64,000 bases of DNA from Sphingobacteriales bacterium (GCA_016700115.1 CP064999.1:3596001-3660000); one strand, 5' to 3'. Positions 10,101-16,721 are shown, counted from the stretch's first letter. Made by a program: numbers and translations. The notes: generated from the sequence alone by a model not told the origin.

Positions 10101-12064
10101 CTCCATTACCAACTGTTAGTCAGGATGTCATCACTCCGGCAAGTTGCGGGCAGTCTGATGGATCTATCAGTGTAATTGCAAGCGGAGGAACAGCAGGTTA
10201 CTCCTATAGCTGGTCACATAACAATGGTTTAAATAGCTCCATTGCTACTGACCTTGCAATTGGTTCTTATACCGTAACAGTAACTGATGCTAATGGTTGT
10301 ACCGGAAGTGTGACATTGGATGTGGGCACATTAAACGGGCCTGACGTTGCATTATCAACTTTGGTAAATGCAACCTGTACTAACGATAACGGAAGCGTAA
10401 CGGTAACAACTTCTGGAGGAACAGGGATAATTTCTTACACATGGTCGCATGATTCAACACTTACAGGAACAACTGCTACTGGGCTTGCTTCAGGTACATA
10501 TATTGTAACTGTTTCCGATGAAAACGGATGTCAGGATGTATTAACTACTACGGTTAACTTCTTTGGTTCACCAACCGTAAGTTTAAGCTCAATCGGATCT
10601 GCCTGTGGATTAACCGATGGAAGCGCAACAGCTACAGTAGCAGGTGGTACAGCACCGCTTACTTATACATGGGCACATGATGGAACATTAAATGCAGCAG
10701 TTGCAACCGGCTTAGCTCCGGGTGATTATGCTGTTACAGTCACTGACAACAACGGATGTGTATCTAATGCCACAGTTACGGTTCCCGGAAATATGCCGCC
10801 GCCTGCACCAATTTGTGGAACAGTTACCAATACAACTTTGCAGTTTGTCTGGGATCCTATTCCGGGTGCTACCGGTTACGAAATCAGTATTGATGGAGGT
10901 ACTCCGGAAACATTAACCGCCGGAACAACATCTTATACTGCAACCGGATTAAGCCAAAATACTACCATTACCATAACAATTTTTGCTCTCGGGCCGGTTG
11001 AATGTGGTAATAGTATAACCGTTTCTCAGGATTGTACAACTACCAATGTGGCATGTCCGACTATTACTCCCGAAATAATTGGGCTGTCGGCAAGCTATTG
11101 TGTGGATGCGAATTCAGTAGTATTAAGTGGAACTCCGGCAGGTGGTATATTCAGCGGCACCGGAATAACCGGTACAACCTTTGATCCGGTTTCCGCAGGT
11201 GTAGGTACACATACTGTCACTTATGAATTTACAGATCCCGATGGATGTTACTATATAACTACTTTGCCGGTTACAGTTGTAGATTTGCCGGTTGCCCTGT
11301 TTACAGCTCCCGAAGTAATTTGTTTGGGAGATCAGGCTACCTTTAATTTTACCGGAACTGCAAGCCCATCCAGTACATATAGTTGGAACTTTGGCAGTGC
11401 AGGAAACCAAACAGGCGCAGGACCTCACAATATAACATGGAACAGTCCGGGCACTTATACTGCAACTTTAACAGTCAGTACTCCTGAAGGCTGTTCCTCT
11501 GATTATTCTTTGCAAGTTGGAGTTTCTAATGTGAATGTTACTGCAACTACACCAATAGGATATATCAACTCAGGAACTTCTGCAACTTTAACAGGAACAG
11601 CAACATCCGCTTTAAGTGGACAGTTAACCTATACATGGACTGCTTCAAGTGGCACTTTGAGTTGTACGGATTGCCCGATAACCATTGCAACACCAGTAGA
11701 TGACCTGACAACCTATACATTTACCGCCGTAGATGAATATGGTTGTGAAGCAACTGCTTCTGTTCAATTAGGTTTGATTTATCAAAAGTTAGTAACTATT
11801 CCAAATGCGTTTTCACCTAATGGCGACAATACCAATGACATTTTCAGGCTGACAGGGCTTAATGTTGAATCAGTCAACCTTTATATCTATGATAGATGGG
11901 GAGGACAAATGTTCCAAATGATTGGTGAGGATATTGAAAAAGGCTGGGATGGAACGTTTAAAGGTAAAAATGCTGAATTAGGAGTTTATGTTTATTATGC
12001 AGAAGTTACATTTACCGATGGTACTTCCGAATTCTTTAAAGGCAATGTAACCTTGATTCACTAA
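1190..12064 (+). CDS. Giant secreted adhesin-like protein: choice-of-anchor L, Ig-like repeats, SprB repeats, type IX (CHU_C) sorting domain
   Basis: A 3624-residue secreted protein. Domain order seen: signal peptide 1-28 (ends ESNAQ); a pre-peptidase-C-terminal-like beta domain to about 150; a PPPPP linker; a choice-of-anchor L domain about 155-400 (FASDEYPEYV, FNDVFGFFISGPG); a Calx-beta-like domain about 400-500; about 22 Ig/PKD-like repeats with VCxG and YTVTVTDANGC signatures, about 505-2125; 14 SprB-type repeats (ATCGxxNGSI, YxWSH) about 2125-3200; one FN3-like domain about 3205-3290; a PKD domain about 3365-3460; and the gliding-motility-associated C-terminal domain from about 3530 (PNAFSPNGDN, YDRWGG, ending KGNVTLIH). 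That last domain is the type B signal for type IX secretion. SprB-like repeats are known from gliding adhesins, so a surface adhesin role is inferred. No enzymatic domain was seen. Confidence 0.9.
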   Translation: MNKTSTRHIWLSVFCFICLSFLNIESNAQCSFSANVGAVSLGSITPTGTWQTTGCVTGGDYYTFNATVGQQFAFTFCGSGGTASWDTELSINTAAGAGVAGAYNDDFCGIQSQLTWTATSNGTFAIYVTGFGCTNNANCATLAYRVITPPPPPTALTVQTGGNNSNASWLVQNVFLTGCSQVSGVTFTGNNQAIGHFINGASIGIPEGIIIASGAATNAQGPNNSTGVTSAFGTPGDANLTALTASTPCGSPAPTFDAAFIQFSFVPLTNSVQFQYVFASDEYPEYVCSSFNDVFGFFISGPGVPLQNIALVPGTSTYVGINTVNPTNNSAFYNANPAGSIITQYDGYTDVMTAVATGLTPCQTYTIKLAVADAGDSILDSAVFLAANSFNAGNAVSVTSFVPSSGTQDAYEGCQDGYFEFVRGDVTDLSQPIVLQISVTGTATPGADYQTLPITVTIPAGQISYQLPVIAYADLLPEGFESIIVQINELQCNCTFPPPAQLNIYDSPEPFNAFISDPPTICPGENALIAVIASGSTFTPYTYVWSNGQNGPAVTVTPPVSTSYSVTVTDACGRTTTATIQVNVSNAPPNAAINPAGPFCSNASPVTLTAVSAGGTWSGPGVNPVTGEFDPVAAFGTGPGPYTITYTVSNSCGSSTQNTTITVNPVAVPSINPVTPVCQGAVATTTLTSNVPGGTWSGPGILGGTNTSGQFSYALAASLGASPYTVTYTTPAPCGSSTTTTISVLAQATAGISPASTICNGQSATITATGGGTYQWSSGLGTNATITISPTTNTTYTVTVTNTDGCTATANTTVTVNNINPPSLAAPSICPGQNVSLNAGPGYTQYLWSTGGATQTITVNPSVNTSYTVTVTNAAGCTASASVNVTISSNIVPPNPLPQTICSGSSVTLNAGLGYASYSWSSGGSGQTVSVSPTTTTTYTVTVSNVQGCTATGSVTVTVNSITPPTIAPQQLCQGGSPVDLTVNGGPYASYAWSNGGTSQTISVNPSATTTYIVTVTNAATCTTTASVTVTVNTISPPAVTSASTCLGGSATISAPPLFANYLWSDGSTSQSITVSPVTGTSYSVTVTDANGCTAVGTGTVSVNNNPAPAISGSLSFCIGSNTTLSAPPGFSTYAWSPSGSTSSITVNTPGTYTVTVTDANGCTGTASVNVTQEASLSPAISGDLTLCAGETSTLDVGAGFASYLWSTGSTTASITVPPGIYSVTVTDAGNCSGTTEVEVVANPAPEVSISGDPTVCAGDDSNLDADAGFVQYSWSTGAFGQSILVTTPGTYVVTVTDANGCTGTSNFVVTENNIIPPAITPQSTCAGVNAPPLDAGPGFNSYLWSTGATTQSIVAAPNATTTYNVTVTGAEGCSATTDATINVISQPQAVADPPQSICNGDMVFVGVTGNGDTYTWDNGDTGFVIAVSPSVTTVYTVTVSIGGVCSATDQTTVFVNPLPTPDAGPDQEICLGQESATLIATGGLIYSWDGFVGNNQSIVVSPTTTTTYTVTVTDANNCSATDDVTVTVNELTGLTITGAVPVCEGDPATLTASGGLTYYWSTGESTTSISVNPITTTSYTVTATDANGCSAEVTETVVVNAIPLAIPGSNIPCEGTDLQLSGDVFVPGGVPPGSTVVYSWTGPGGFTSSNQFPLIPGVNIAQEGVYTLVVTVNGCPSASADVNIDVLPSPVAVATNNGPACAGDIQLQGSTSLSGTTVSYQWTGPGGYSSILQNPILSGGSALSGTYTLVVTVDACPSAPVTTDVDIFPIPPLTISGNPIFCEGASAVITVDESYPTYLWSNGSTTQSTTVTTGGVYFVTVTDATGCTAAQSINITVNPLPTPAITGGGVTVCAGSPVLLSSTGGFSAYQWSNGMNTKDITVNPEFNTIYTVTVTDANGCTGTATTNVDAIPSPDITITAPPSICLGNSATITVNGDPAHDYLWSNGNTSQSFTVSPASTTTYTVTATNSIGCTRTASVEIVVDFTLSPSITGALVVCPGFSTTLNPGAYAAYAWSTGSTNQTITVFPTGPTTYTVTVTDANGCTGANSVLVQLNVAPTPVIDGVIGCGNFVELTAPAGFDEYIWNNSATTQIINPTIAGTYQVTVTDSNGCTGESNTYPVTFQPDPSISVLSTTDATCGNNNGGMSVTGTGGTAPLTYSWSQPGGPTGPSATNLGEGTYSVTVTDANGCSATTSADIVNIAGPTIDSMLPDDATCGLNNGTIDVSISGGTAPVNYLWSHNALLNSPNATGLGTNSYTVTITDANNCTDVETVSITNLAGPTLAPGAVVNAACGVANGSVSVILSGGTSPITYSWSHNPGLNSPDAINLLSGSYTVTATDANGCQAIQPMAVANDGAPTLAVDSVSPATCGNNNGSITVSATGGFGTLSYEWSHDPTLTGPTAFDLAPGNYFVTVTDENTCEAVQVVIVSNLLSPVLQVTGVLPDNCGAGTGSITISTAGGTAPINYLWSHDGTLNSPTANGLSAATYTVTVTDATGCTASISAPVVATTNPTLAVTTENPASCSQSNGSGAVAAAGGTGPYSFEWSHDPTLNSNAATDLATGTYDVTVTDANGCIAVTTVNISTLNAAVLNLVSTANATCGNDNGSITISATGGNGTLTYSWSHAPLLNNTTATDLPAGSYTVTATDATGCVSTLDISISADPLPTISISGVNQTTCGDDNGSILVTGSGGTGTLTYSWSHDNSLNSDSAVDLPAGSYTISVTDSNGCLATTNTTINSSESPVVSVSSTTNATCGNANGSITFATTGGTGAITYAWSSPGATGPSASGLPDGTYTVTVTDANGCTDTESATITNSTPPTIAVDNISDATCGVNNGSITVIASGGTGALNYTWSQAGLPNSPTVTGLAAGSYTVTVTDANGCTNSTNAVIANPDGPVVSVGSTSDATCGLANGSITFTTTGGTGILSYNWSQAGIPDSPTGTGLAAGTYTVTVTDELGCLDIQSATIGDSPLPTVSQDVITPASCGQSDGSISVIASGGTAGYSYSWSHNNGLNSSIATDLAIGSYTVTVTDANGCTGSVTLDVGTLNGPDVALSTLVNATCTNDNGSVTVTTSGGTGIISYTWSHDSTLTGTTATGLASGTYIVTVSDENGCQDVLTTTVNFFGSPTVSLSSIGSACGLTDGSATATVAGGTAPLTYTWAHDGTLNAAVATGLAPGDYAVTVTDNNGCVSNATVTVPGNMPPPAPICGTVTNTTLQFVWDPIPGATGYEISIDGGTPETLTAGTTSYTATGLSQNTTITITIFALGPVECGNSITVSQDCTTTNVACPTITPEIIGLSASYCVDANSVVLSGTPAGGIFSGTGITGTTFDPVSAGVGTHTVTYEFTDPDGCYYITTLPVTVVDLPVALFTAPEVICLGDQATFNFTGTASPSSTYSWNFGSAGNQTGAGPHNITWNSPGTYTATLTVSTPEGCSSDYSLQVGVSNVNVTATTPIGYINSGTSATLTGTATSALSGQLTYTWTASSGTLSCTDCPITIATPVDDLTTYTFTAVDEYGCEATASVQLGLIYQKLVTIPNAFSPNGDNTNDIFRLTGLNVESVNLYIYDRWGGQMFQMIGEDIEKGWDGTFKGKNAELGVYVYYAEVTFTDGTSEFFKGNVTLIH
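7570..10790 (+). repeat. 14 tandem SprB-type protein repeats, about 77 codons each
   Basis: Within the giant gene, 14 successive units share cysteine plus NNGSI, a central GGT, Y-WSH, and an ending YTVTVTDANGC. The protein motif is tightly conserved while synonymous positions vary widely. This is expected of old repeats under protein-level selection rather than recent DNA duplication. Unit 9 (ASSPGATGPSASG) and units 10-11 (SQAG) carry variant loops in place of WSHxxxLNS. Confidence 0.8.
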
Positions 12065-12077
12065 TTTTCCGAATTTG

Positions 12078-12097
12078 CTGTCTTAAATTCAAGACAG
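12078..12097 (+). terminator. First hairpin after the giant gene
   Basis: Perfect 7-bp stem CTGTCTT/AAGACAG with a 6-nt loop, followed by TTTAATTT. It begins 14 nt after the stop codon of the giant gene. It has only a weak U-tract, so it may act with the next hairpin. Confidence 0.5.
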
Positions 12098-12103
12098 TTT
12101 AAT

Positions 12104-12160
12104 TTGCCGCAAATGACTTTGATTTACTTGTAAATCACGTTGTTTGCGGCAAAATTTTTT
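12104..12160 (+). terminator. Main intrinsic terminator of the giant gene
   Basis: Ten-bp perfect outer stem TTGCCGCAAA (12104-12113) with TTTGCGGCAA (12143-12152). It encloses a second stem GATTTA/TAAATC with a CTTG loop. AATTTTTT follows immediately. This is the strongest terminator-like structure in the window. Confidence 0.75.
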
Positions 12161-12201
12161 AATTTCTCTGAAACCTTCTTGTTTTGCTTCTTAGAGAAAT
12201 T
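12161..12201. repeat. Third hairpin between the giant gene and rsmI
   Basis: Nine-bp perfect inverted repeat AATTTCTCT (12161-12169) and AGAGAAATT (12193-12201) with a 23-nt loop, 51 nt before the rsmI start. Could be a 5' structure of the rsmI transcript or a backup terminator. Confidence 0.4.
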
Positions 12202-12252
12202 TTAAAACATTTGTAACTATTTTTTTGACTGTAAATATCAGATAAACTGTAC

Positions 12253-12939
12253 ATGATGAAACCCGGATTGTATTTAGTACCAACACCTATCGGCAATCTT
12301 GAAGATATTACCCTTCGAGCAATTAAAACGTTAAAAGACGTTACACTAATTCTCGCCGAAGATACCCGGACAACCCAAAAACTGTTAAAACACTATCAGA
12401 TAACTACTCCTATGCAATCTCATCATATCCACAATGAGCATAGTAAGTTAAGCAAAACTATAGCCGCACTAAAATCAGGAAGTTCTATCGCAGTTGTCAG
12501 TGATGCCGGAACGCCGGGAATTAGCGATCCCGGGTATCTTTTAGTCAGAGAATGTTTAAAAGAAAATATTCCTGTTGAATGTTTACCCGGTCCTACTGCC
12601 TTTATACCTGCTTTAATTAATTCAGGATTACCATGTGACAAATTTTGTTTTGAAGGATTTTTGCCGCATCAAAAAGGAAGGCAGACTCGATTGAAATTAC
12701 TTTCACTTGAGAAAAGAACCATCATTTTATACGAATCACCACATAGATTGCTAAAGACTTTAAATCAATTAGCCGAATATTTAGGAGCTCAAAGGCAAGC
12801 TTCAGTCAGCAGGGAATTGACCAAAATTTTCGAAGAAAACATACGTGGCACTTTGTCCGAGTTAATAGGATATTTTGAATCCAAAGCCGTCAAAGGTGAA
12901 ATAGTAATTGTTGTAGCAGGAAGTACAAATGAAGGATAG
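12253..12939 (+). CDS. rsmI: 16S rRNA (cytidine(1402)-2'-O)-methyltransferase RsmI
   Basis: RsmI uses S-adenosylmethionine to 2'-O-methylate C1402 in the 16S rRNA decoding centre. The 228-residue product carries family hallmarks: LYLVPTPIGNLEDITLRA at the N-terminus, AEDTRTTQKLL, VVSDAGTPGISDPGYLLV (SAM-binding tetrapyrrole-methylase fold) and ECLPGPTAFIPALINSG. Further on are FEGFLP and the C-terminal YESPHRL, SRELTKIFEE and KGEIVIVVAG. It is slightly shorter than the enterobacterial protein because the C-terminal tail is missing, as in many Bacteroidota. Two adjacent ATG codons (12253, 12256) could both start it. It is isolated, with a terminator array upstream and a repeat array downstream. 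Confidence 0.95.
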   Translation: MMKPGLYLVPTPIGNLEDITLRAIKTLKDVTLILAEDTRTTQKLLKHYQITTPMQSHHIHNEHSKLSKTIAALKSGSSIAVVSDAGTPGISDPGYLLVRECLKENIPVECLPGPTAFIPALINSGLPCDKFCFEGFLPHQKGRQTRLKLLSLEKRTIILYESPHRLLKTLNQLAEYLGAQRQASVSRELTKIFEENIRGTLSELIGYFESKAVKGEIVIVVAGSTNEG

Positions 12940-12983
12940 TTGAAGCTAATGCCCTTTCTGGAAATAAAGGAATTGCAATTTAT

Positions 12984-13339
12984 AGGGCAAAAAAATATTT
13001 TTCCAAGGTAAACAAATAGTTTTTCAGGGTAAAAAAATATTTTTCCAAGGCAAACAAATAGTTTTTCAGGGTAAAAAAATATTTTTCTAAGGCAAACAAA
13101 TAGTATTTCAGGGTAAAAAAATATTTTTCTAAGGCAAACAAATAGTATTTCAGGGCAAAAAAATATTTTTCCAAGGCAAACTAATAGTATTTCAGGGCAA
13201 AAAATATTTTTCCAAGGCAAACTAATAGTATTTCAGGGTAAAAAAATATTTTTCCAAGGCAAACTAATAGTATTTCAGGGCAAAAAAATATTTTTCTAAG
13301 GCAAACTAATAGTTTTTCAAGGTTAAAAAATATTTTTCT
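12984..13339. repeat. 21/42-bp tandem array with helically phased A-tracts
   Basis: About 17 half-units of 21 bp alternate between two types: type A (AGGGCAAAAAAATATTTTTC plus C or T) and type B (AAGGCAAACTAATAGTATTTC). Together they form a 42-bp unit repeated about 8.5 times, with unit starts at 12984, 13026, 13068, 13110, 13152, 13194, 13235, 13277 and 13319. The only length change is one lost A in the unit at 13194. Each half contains its own short dyad (AAATATTT; ACTAATAGT). The array begins 44 bp after rsmI and lies between convergent genes. See findings for the curvature argument. Confidence 0.9.
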
Positions 13340-13383
13340 AAGGGAATATTCGAGACTGTTCTATAAAGTGTGTATGAATGAAA

Positions 13384-13450
13384 TGAGACTATCTTTTTTT
13401 AAATCAAAGGTTTCAAAATGCAGTAAAAAAGAAAAAGGGTTATAGTCTCA
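13384..13450 (-). terminator. Inverted repeat downstream of the 13463-14605 gene
   Basis: Perfect 9-bp inverted repeat TGAGACTAT (13384-13392) and ATAGTCTCA (13442-13450). Pyrimidine/purine runs (CTTTTTTT and AAAAAAGAAAAAG) extend the stem with a small bulge. It starts 13 nt past the stop codon of the minus-strand gene, so a terminator or 3' stabilising structure is likely, although the loop is long. Confidence 0.4.
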
Positions 13451-13462
13451 ATTAACCAAAAG

Positions 13463-14605
13463 TTATTTCCAGGTAACCGGTAATGTTTTAGGAGTAATGA
13501 CAGGAATTTCAACAGAAACTTTTTCCATTCTTGGTTTTATGACCTGTTTTGATGTTTCTTGATTGGCATAAATTTTAGTATCAATCAAGGCAACTACTTT
13601 GATAGTTACATCAACGGCATTTAAGTAGTTGTCGTTTTCCAAACATAAATAAAAGGCAGAGGGTTGCGTATGATTGAATTTTCCAAACCCTCCCTTGCCT
13701 TTTCCCCAATCTATTGGGAGGAAGGTTTTTTTTGATAAAAACAATTCAGCCTGAACGGAATCTGTAATTGCGTAATAAATATCATCTCCTGTTTTTGGAA
13801 TGGCCAAACCCGAAACTAATCCTGCAACTAATCCACCTAAAGGAGAATAAATTGCAATGACTCCCTGTGCAAAGCCGGCAATAGTTTTAACATTTTCAGT
13901 CCAAACCATACTTGCTTCTTCACCCACACCGATCCAATAGGCCCAACCTTGTAATACTTGCTTTCTACTGTTATTGCTGACATTTGGGGGTAACTCAAAT
14001 CTGATACAAATCCGGTTAGAAACTCCTCCGAGATTGGCTCTTGAAGCTACTTTTTGGTTTTTATCAAAAACAACAAATTCTTCTAAGGTAGATTTCTTAA
14101 GTTCCCAGCTTTCATTTTTGGAAAAAATGGTATCATACCCCGATAAAACTTCGCGTGTTTCTATTTGAAAAGTGGTATCATAAGATGCAATCCATCTGAC
14201 CTGTGAGTTGAAATCTATGGTTAAGTCTGTTTCAGGTATTCGTTGAATTTTTATATGACAAACCCTGCCTTTGAATGCTTGATTATTTACAAATTTAAAA
14301 ACATATACTGATTTTTGATTGACATCAATATGTTTTGCACGAATTGATTTGACCTTATAATCTGAAAACCTGATTTGCTCAGGAAATTCTTCGATACTTA
14401 CTTCTGTCAGTTCTTTTTGCTCTTCTTCTTTAAATGTAAAAATTATTTTATCACCCTTTGCAAAGCCATAATAGAGTACCTCTTCACTTTTAGGACCTAT
14501 TTTTAAAGTTAAGTTTGCAACTTCAAGTAAAGGCATCTGTGCAAGGGCAAAAGGAACCTTGGCAAACAGAATGAATGAAAGTATTATAACTCTGATAAGC
14601 ATCAA
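13463..14605 (-). CDS. Secreted protein of unknown function
   Basis: I do not recognise this 380-residue protein. A clear signal peptide (IRVIILSFILFAKVPFALAQ) is followed by a beta-rich N-terminal half with alternating charged strands. Next come GWAYWIGVGEEASMVW, a glycine/alanine-rich hydrophobic stretch (YSPLGGLVAGLVSGLAIP, about 260-280) and GDDIYYAITDSVQAELF. A C-terminal segment reads FYLCLENDNYLNAVDVTIKVVAL. The hydrophobic stretch could insert in a membrane or be buried. There is no type IX sorting domain or lipobox, so a periplasmic or outer-membrane-associated location is inferred. Two ATG codons start the frame (14605, 14602). The gene lies downstream of, and on the same strand as, the FtsX-type permease (116-bp gap), so co-transcription is possible. 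Confidence 0.7.
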   Translation of the reverse strand: MMLIRVIILSFILFAKVPFALAQMPLLEVANLTLKIGPKSEEVLYYGFAKGDKIIFTFKEEEQKELTEVSIEEFPEQIRFSDYKVKSIRAKHIDVNQKSVYVFKFVNNQAFKGRVCHIKIQRIPETDLTIDFNSQVRWIASYDTTFQIETREVLSGYDTIFSKNESWELKKSTLEEFVVFDKNQKVASRANLGGVSNRICIRFELPPNVSNNSRKQVLQGWAYWIGVGEEASMVWTENVKTIAGFAQGVIAIYSPLGGLVAGLVSGLAIPKTGDDIYYAITDSVQAELFLSKKTFLPIDWGKGKGGFGKFNHTQPSAFYLCLENDNYLNAVDVTIKVVALIDTKIYANQETSKQVIKPRMEKVSVEIPVITPKTLPVTWK

Positions 14606-14721
14606 ATTACTTGTTTTGTAAATAATTGATTAGTAAAATAAGGAATCTGCTTCAAAAGAGATTGGTAAATATTATGCTGAAGCTGAAAATTGTCATTTAA
14701 AACGGAGGACTCTATTGGATA

Positions 14722-15951
14722 TTACTCTTGCTGAACAATTTGTGTTTGTTCGGCTGCCCGATAGGCAGGAAAGGCCGAAGCCAAAACAGAAATTATAACA
14801 ACGGTTACAAAAACAAGAATGAAATCATCTATTCTCATGCTTACCGGATAAGCATCAATTAAAAATGAAGCACCTTGTAGTTTCAAAATTTCAAAATGTT
14901 GTTGTATCAAACAAATTACGATGGCTATAACTACTCCGCATGATGCGCCTATAAGAGACAATAATATCCCTTCAAAAAAGAAAACGCGCTGAATAAATCC
15001 TTTTGTTGCACCTAATGCTTTTAGAATACTGATGTCTTGTTTCTTTTCAATAACCAGCATAGACAAAGAACCAATGATGTTGAAAGCAGAAATGATTAGA
15101 ATAAAAGTTAAAATAAAATATACTGCCCACTTTTCTGTTTTCATCACTTTGTATAAGAACTCATCCTGCTGATATCTGTCCAGCACTTTGAATTTTTCAC
15201 CCATAATGACAGCAATTTGACTCTTTACAAACGATGAATTTGCATTTGGCAACAGTGCTATTTCATAAGCACTAACGGAAAGTGGGTAGTTCAAGAGTTT
15301 ACGCATAAACCTGATTGGTACAAAAGCATAACGACTGTCAAAATCCTGTTGAATGGCAAAAACACCGGTTGGAATCAAAGAAGCTTGTGTAAATGCAGTT
15401 TCAGCAGAAAATGAACTTACCTTACCTTCTCTTCTTGGCATAAAAACAGTTAATCTTTCAAATTGATTTTGAAGGTTAACCCCTAAACTTGCCAAAACTC
15501 CTAATCCTACCACCACACAATCTGCATCTTCATTTTTTAACCTGAATTCGCCATCTATGATCGCAGTGTCCACTTGACTGACAAATACGAAATTGTCATC
15601 TACTCCTTTCAGCCTTGTGATATAATCTTTTTCTTTGTAACGCAAAAGCGCATTTTCTTCCAAAACATGAGAAATATTTGATACTCCCGGAATTTGTTTG
15701 ATTTTTTCAAATTGAATGCTATCGGGCTCAAAAGTTTTACCTTCTTTAGGTATCACTTTTATATCCGGATTAAAAGTATTGTAAAGGGAAGTTACAAGAT
15801 CTTCAAAACCATTAAAAACGGATAAAACTAAGATCAGGGCTGCAGTTCCAACTAACATTCCAACCATTGAAACCCCGGAAATTATATTGATTGCATTTGT
15901 AGATTTTTTTGAAATCAAATAACGTTTGGCAATATGCAAAGCTAAATTCAT
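14722..15951 (-). CDS. FtsX/LolC-E-type ABC transporter permease
   Basis: A 409-residue inner-membrane permease of the LolC/LolE/MacB type. It has an N-terminal transmembrane helix (INIISGVSMVGMLVGTAALILVLSVFNGFE), a large periplasmic domain (about 55-270), and three C-terminal helices. The C-terminal part holds the FtsX signature KKQDISILKALGATKGFIQRVFFFEG and a final AFPAYRAAEQTQIVQQE. Such proteins pair with a LolD-like ATPase to extract lipoproteins, or act in MacB-type export. No ATPase lies next to it, as is usual in Bacteroidota. A second permease of the same type is at 56252-57475. The two together could form a LolCE-like heterodimer; that is inference. Confidence 0.85.
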   Translation of the reverse strand: MNLALHIAKRYLISKKSTNAINIISGVSMVGMLVGTAALILVLSVFNGFEDLVTSLYNTFNPDIKVIPKEGKTFEPDSIQFEKIKQIPGVSNISHVLEENALLRYKEKDYITRLKGVDDNFVFVSQVDTAIIDGEFRLKNEDADCVVVGLGVLASLGVNLQNQFERLTVFMPRREGKVSSFSAETAFTQASLIPTGVFAIQQDFDSRYAFVPIRFMRKLLNYPLSVSAYEIALLPNANSSFVKSQIAVIMGEKFKVLDRYQQDEFLYKVMKTEKWAVYFILTFILIISAFNIIGSLSMLVIEKKQDISILKALGATKGFIQRVFFFEGILLSLIGASCGVVIAIVICLIQQHFEILKLQGASFLIDAYPVSMRIDDFILVFVTVVIISVLASAFPAYRAAEQTQIVQQE

Positions 15952-16057
15952 CGAAATCTTAAAGTTGATTGAAATGCAAAACTACAATATTTATTGGGGA
16001 AAGGTCAAGGAAGTAAGCACATTAACTTACACGAAGTATTTATAAAAAGTAAAAAAA

Positions 16058-16460
16058 CTACAAGTCTGTAAGCCGGGTTTTGTCATGGTTGAGGTTAAAT
16101 CAACCATGTTCTATCATTTATCTACTCCTGATATTGCTATCAGGCTCTAACGACCTACCCCCCGGCATCAAACGAGCAGCTTTTAGTTGTTACCCTAAAG
16201 TAAAACAACGTGCCGGTATATTTGGCCTTTCAACCCACAAGGTTTGTCCTTCAAGAAAGGTTTCCCTATCTGAACGCAGATTTTTTAACTTGCGTTTTCA
16301 CCCAATACCTGCCTTAAAAAAACAGAATGGTAATTCTCTGCGACACTATCTGTACTTACAAGTTACCCTGTAAGCCCCACCTGTTAGGTGGTGTGGTTGC
16401 TCTGTGTTGCCCGGACTTTCCTCTTGCTTGTTAAAGCAAGCGATAGAACGACTTGTAGCA
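16058..16460 (-). ncRNA. rnpB: RNase P RNA
   Basis: Catalytic RNA of ribonuclease P, which removes the 5' leader of tRNA precursors. Read on the minus strand, the near-universal GAGGAAAGTCCGGGC block is present close to the 5' end. The 3' part contains GGGGGGTAGGTCGTTAGAGCC and ends ACAAAACCCGGCTTACAGAC. Helix P1 is formed by CTACAAGTC (complement of 16450-16458) and GACTTGTAG (complement of 16058-16066). The roughly 400-nt length fits a bacterial type A RNA. A run of seven T residues on the minus strand (16051-16057) follows P1 and probably ends the transcript. Exact ends are estimated from P1. Confidence 0.95.
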
Positions 16461-16613
16461 CTGCAATAACCCATTTCTCAACCACATGGTTCAAAAATTA
16501 TATTTTCCAAATGATATTGTCTGTGTTTAATTTTCAAATCCAGATCTTATTTGTCGTATGTGATTTTGTGCTTTAATTGGTAAGAAAATCATCTTAATCA
16601 ATACCTATTGACC

Positions 16614-16639
16614 AAAAATAGTTTTATTGAACTATTTTT
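16614..16639. repeat. Perfect 10-bp inverted repeat upstream of the ABC/M1 operon
   Basis: AAAAATAGTT, a 6-nt loop (TTATTG) and AACTATTTTT, centred about 95 bp before the ATG of the ABC ATPase gene. A near-match to the -7 box (TAACTTTA) overlaps the right end. It could be an operator or an RNA hairpin; the sequence cannot decide. Confidence 0.4.
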
Positions 16640-16721
16640 AACTTTACAAGGCAATTAAATGCTTTTATGCGTTAGACACAAGTAGTTTAAACAGACCAGG
16701 TTTCATTTAAATTTATCAACC

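Noticed and set aside
11123..11428. Minus-strand 101-codon frame inside the giant gene
   Set aside because: It is an antisense shadow of the repetitive coding sequence, with no independent start signal or recognisable protein.
12789..13220. Minus-strand open frames of 143 and 64 codons over the 12984-13339 array, with a periodic LEKYFFTLKYYLFA-like translation
   Set aside because: They are open only because the 42-bp unit is a multiple of three. The single-base deletion at 13194 breaks the period, one frame runs into rsmI, and there is no promoter or signal sequence.
12984..13339. CRISPR array
   Set aside because: There are no unique spacers; both halves of every unit are repeated, and no cas gene is present.
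16080..16576. Plus-strand frames of 97 and 62 codons
   Set aside because: The first lies wholly within the RNase P RNA gene (on the opposite strand); the second overlaps its 5' part and continues into the spacer. Neither shows any protein-family pattern.
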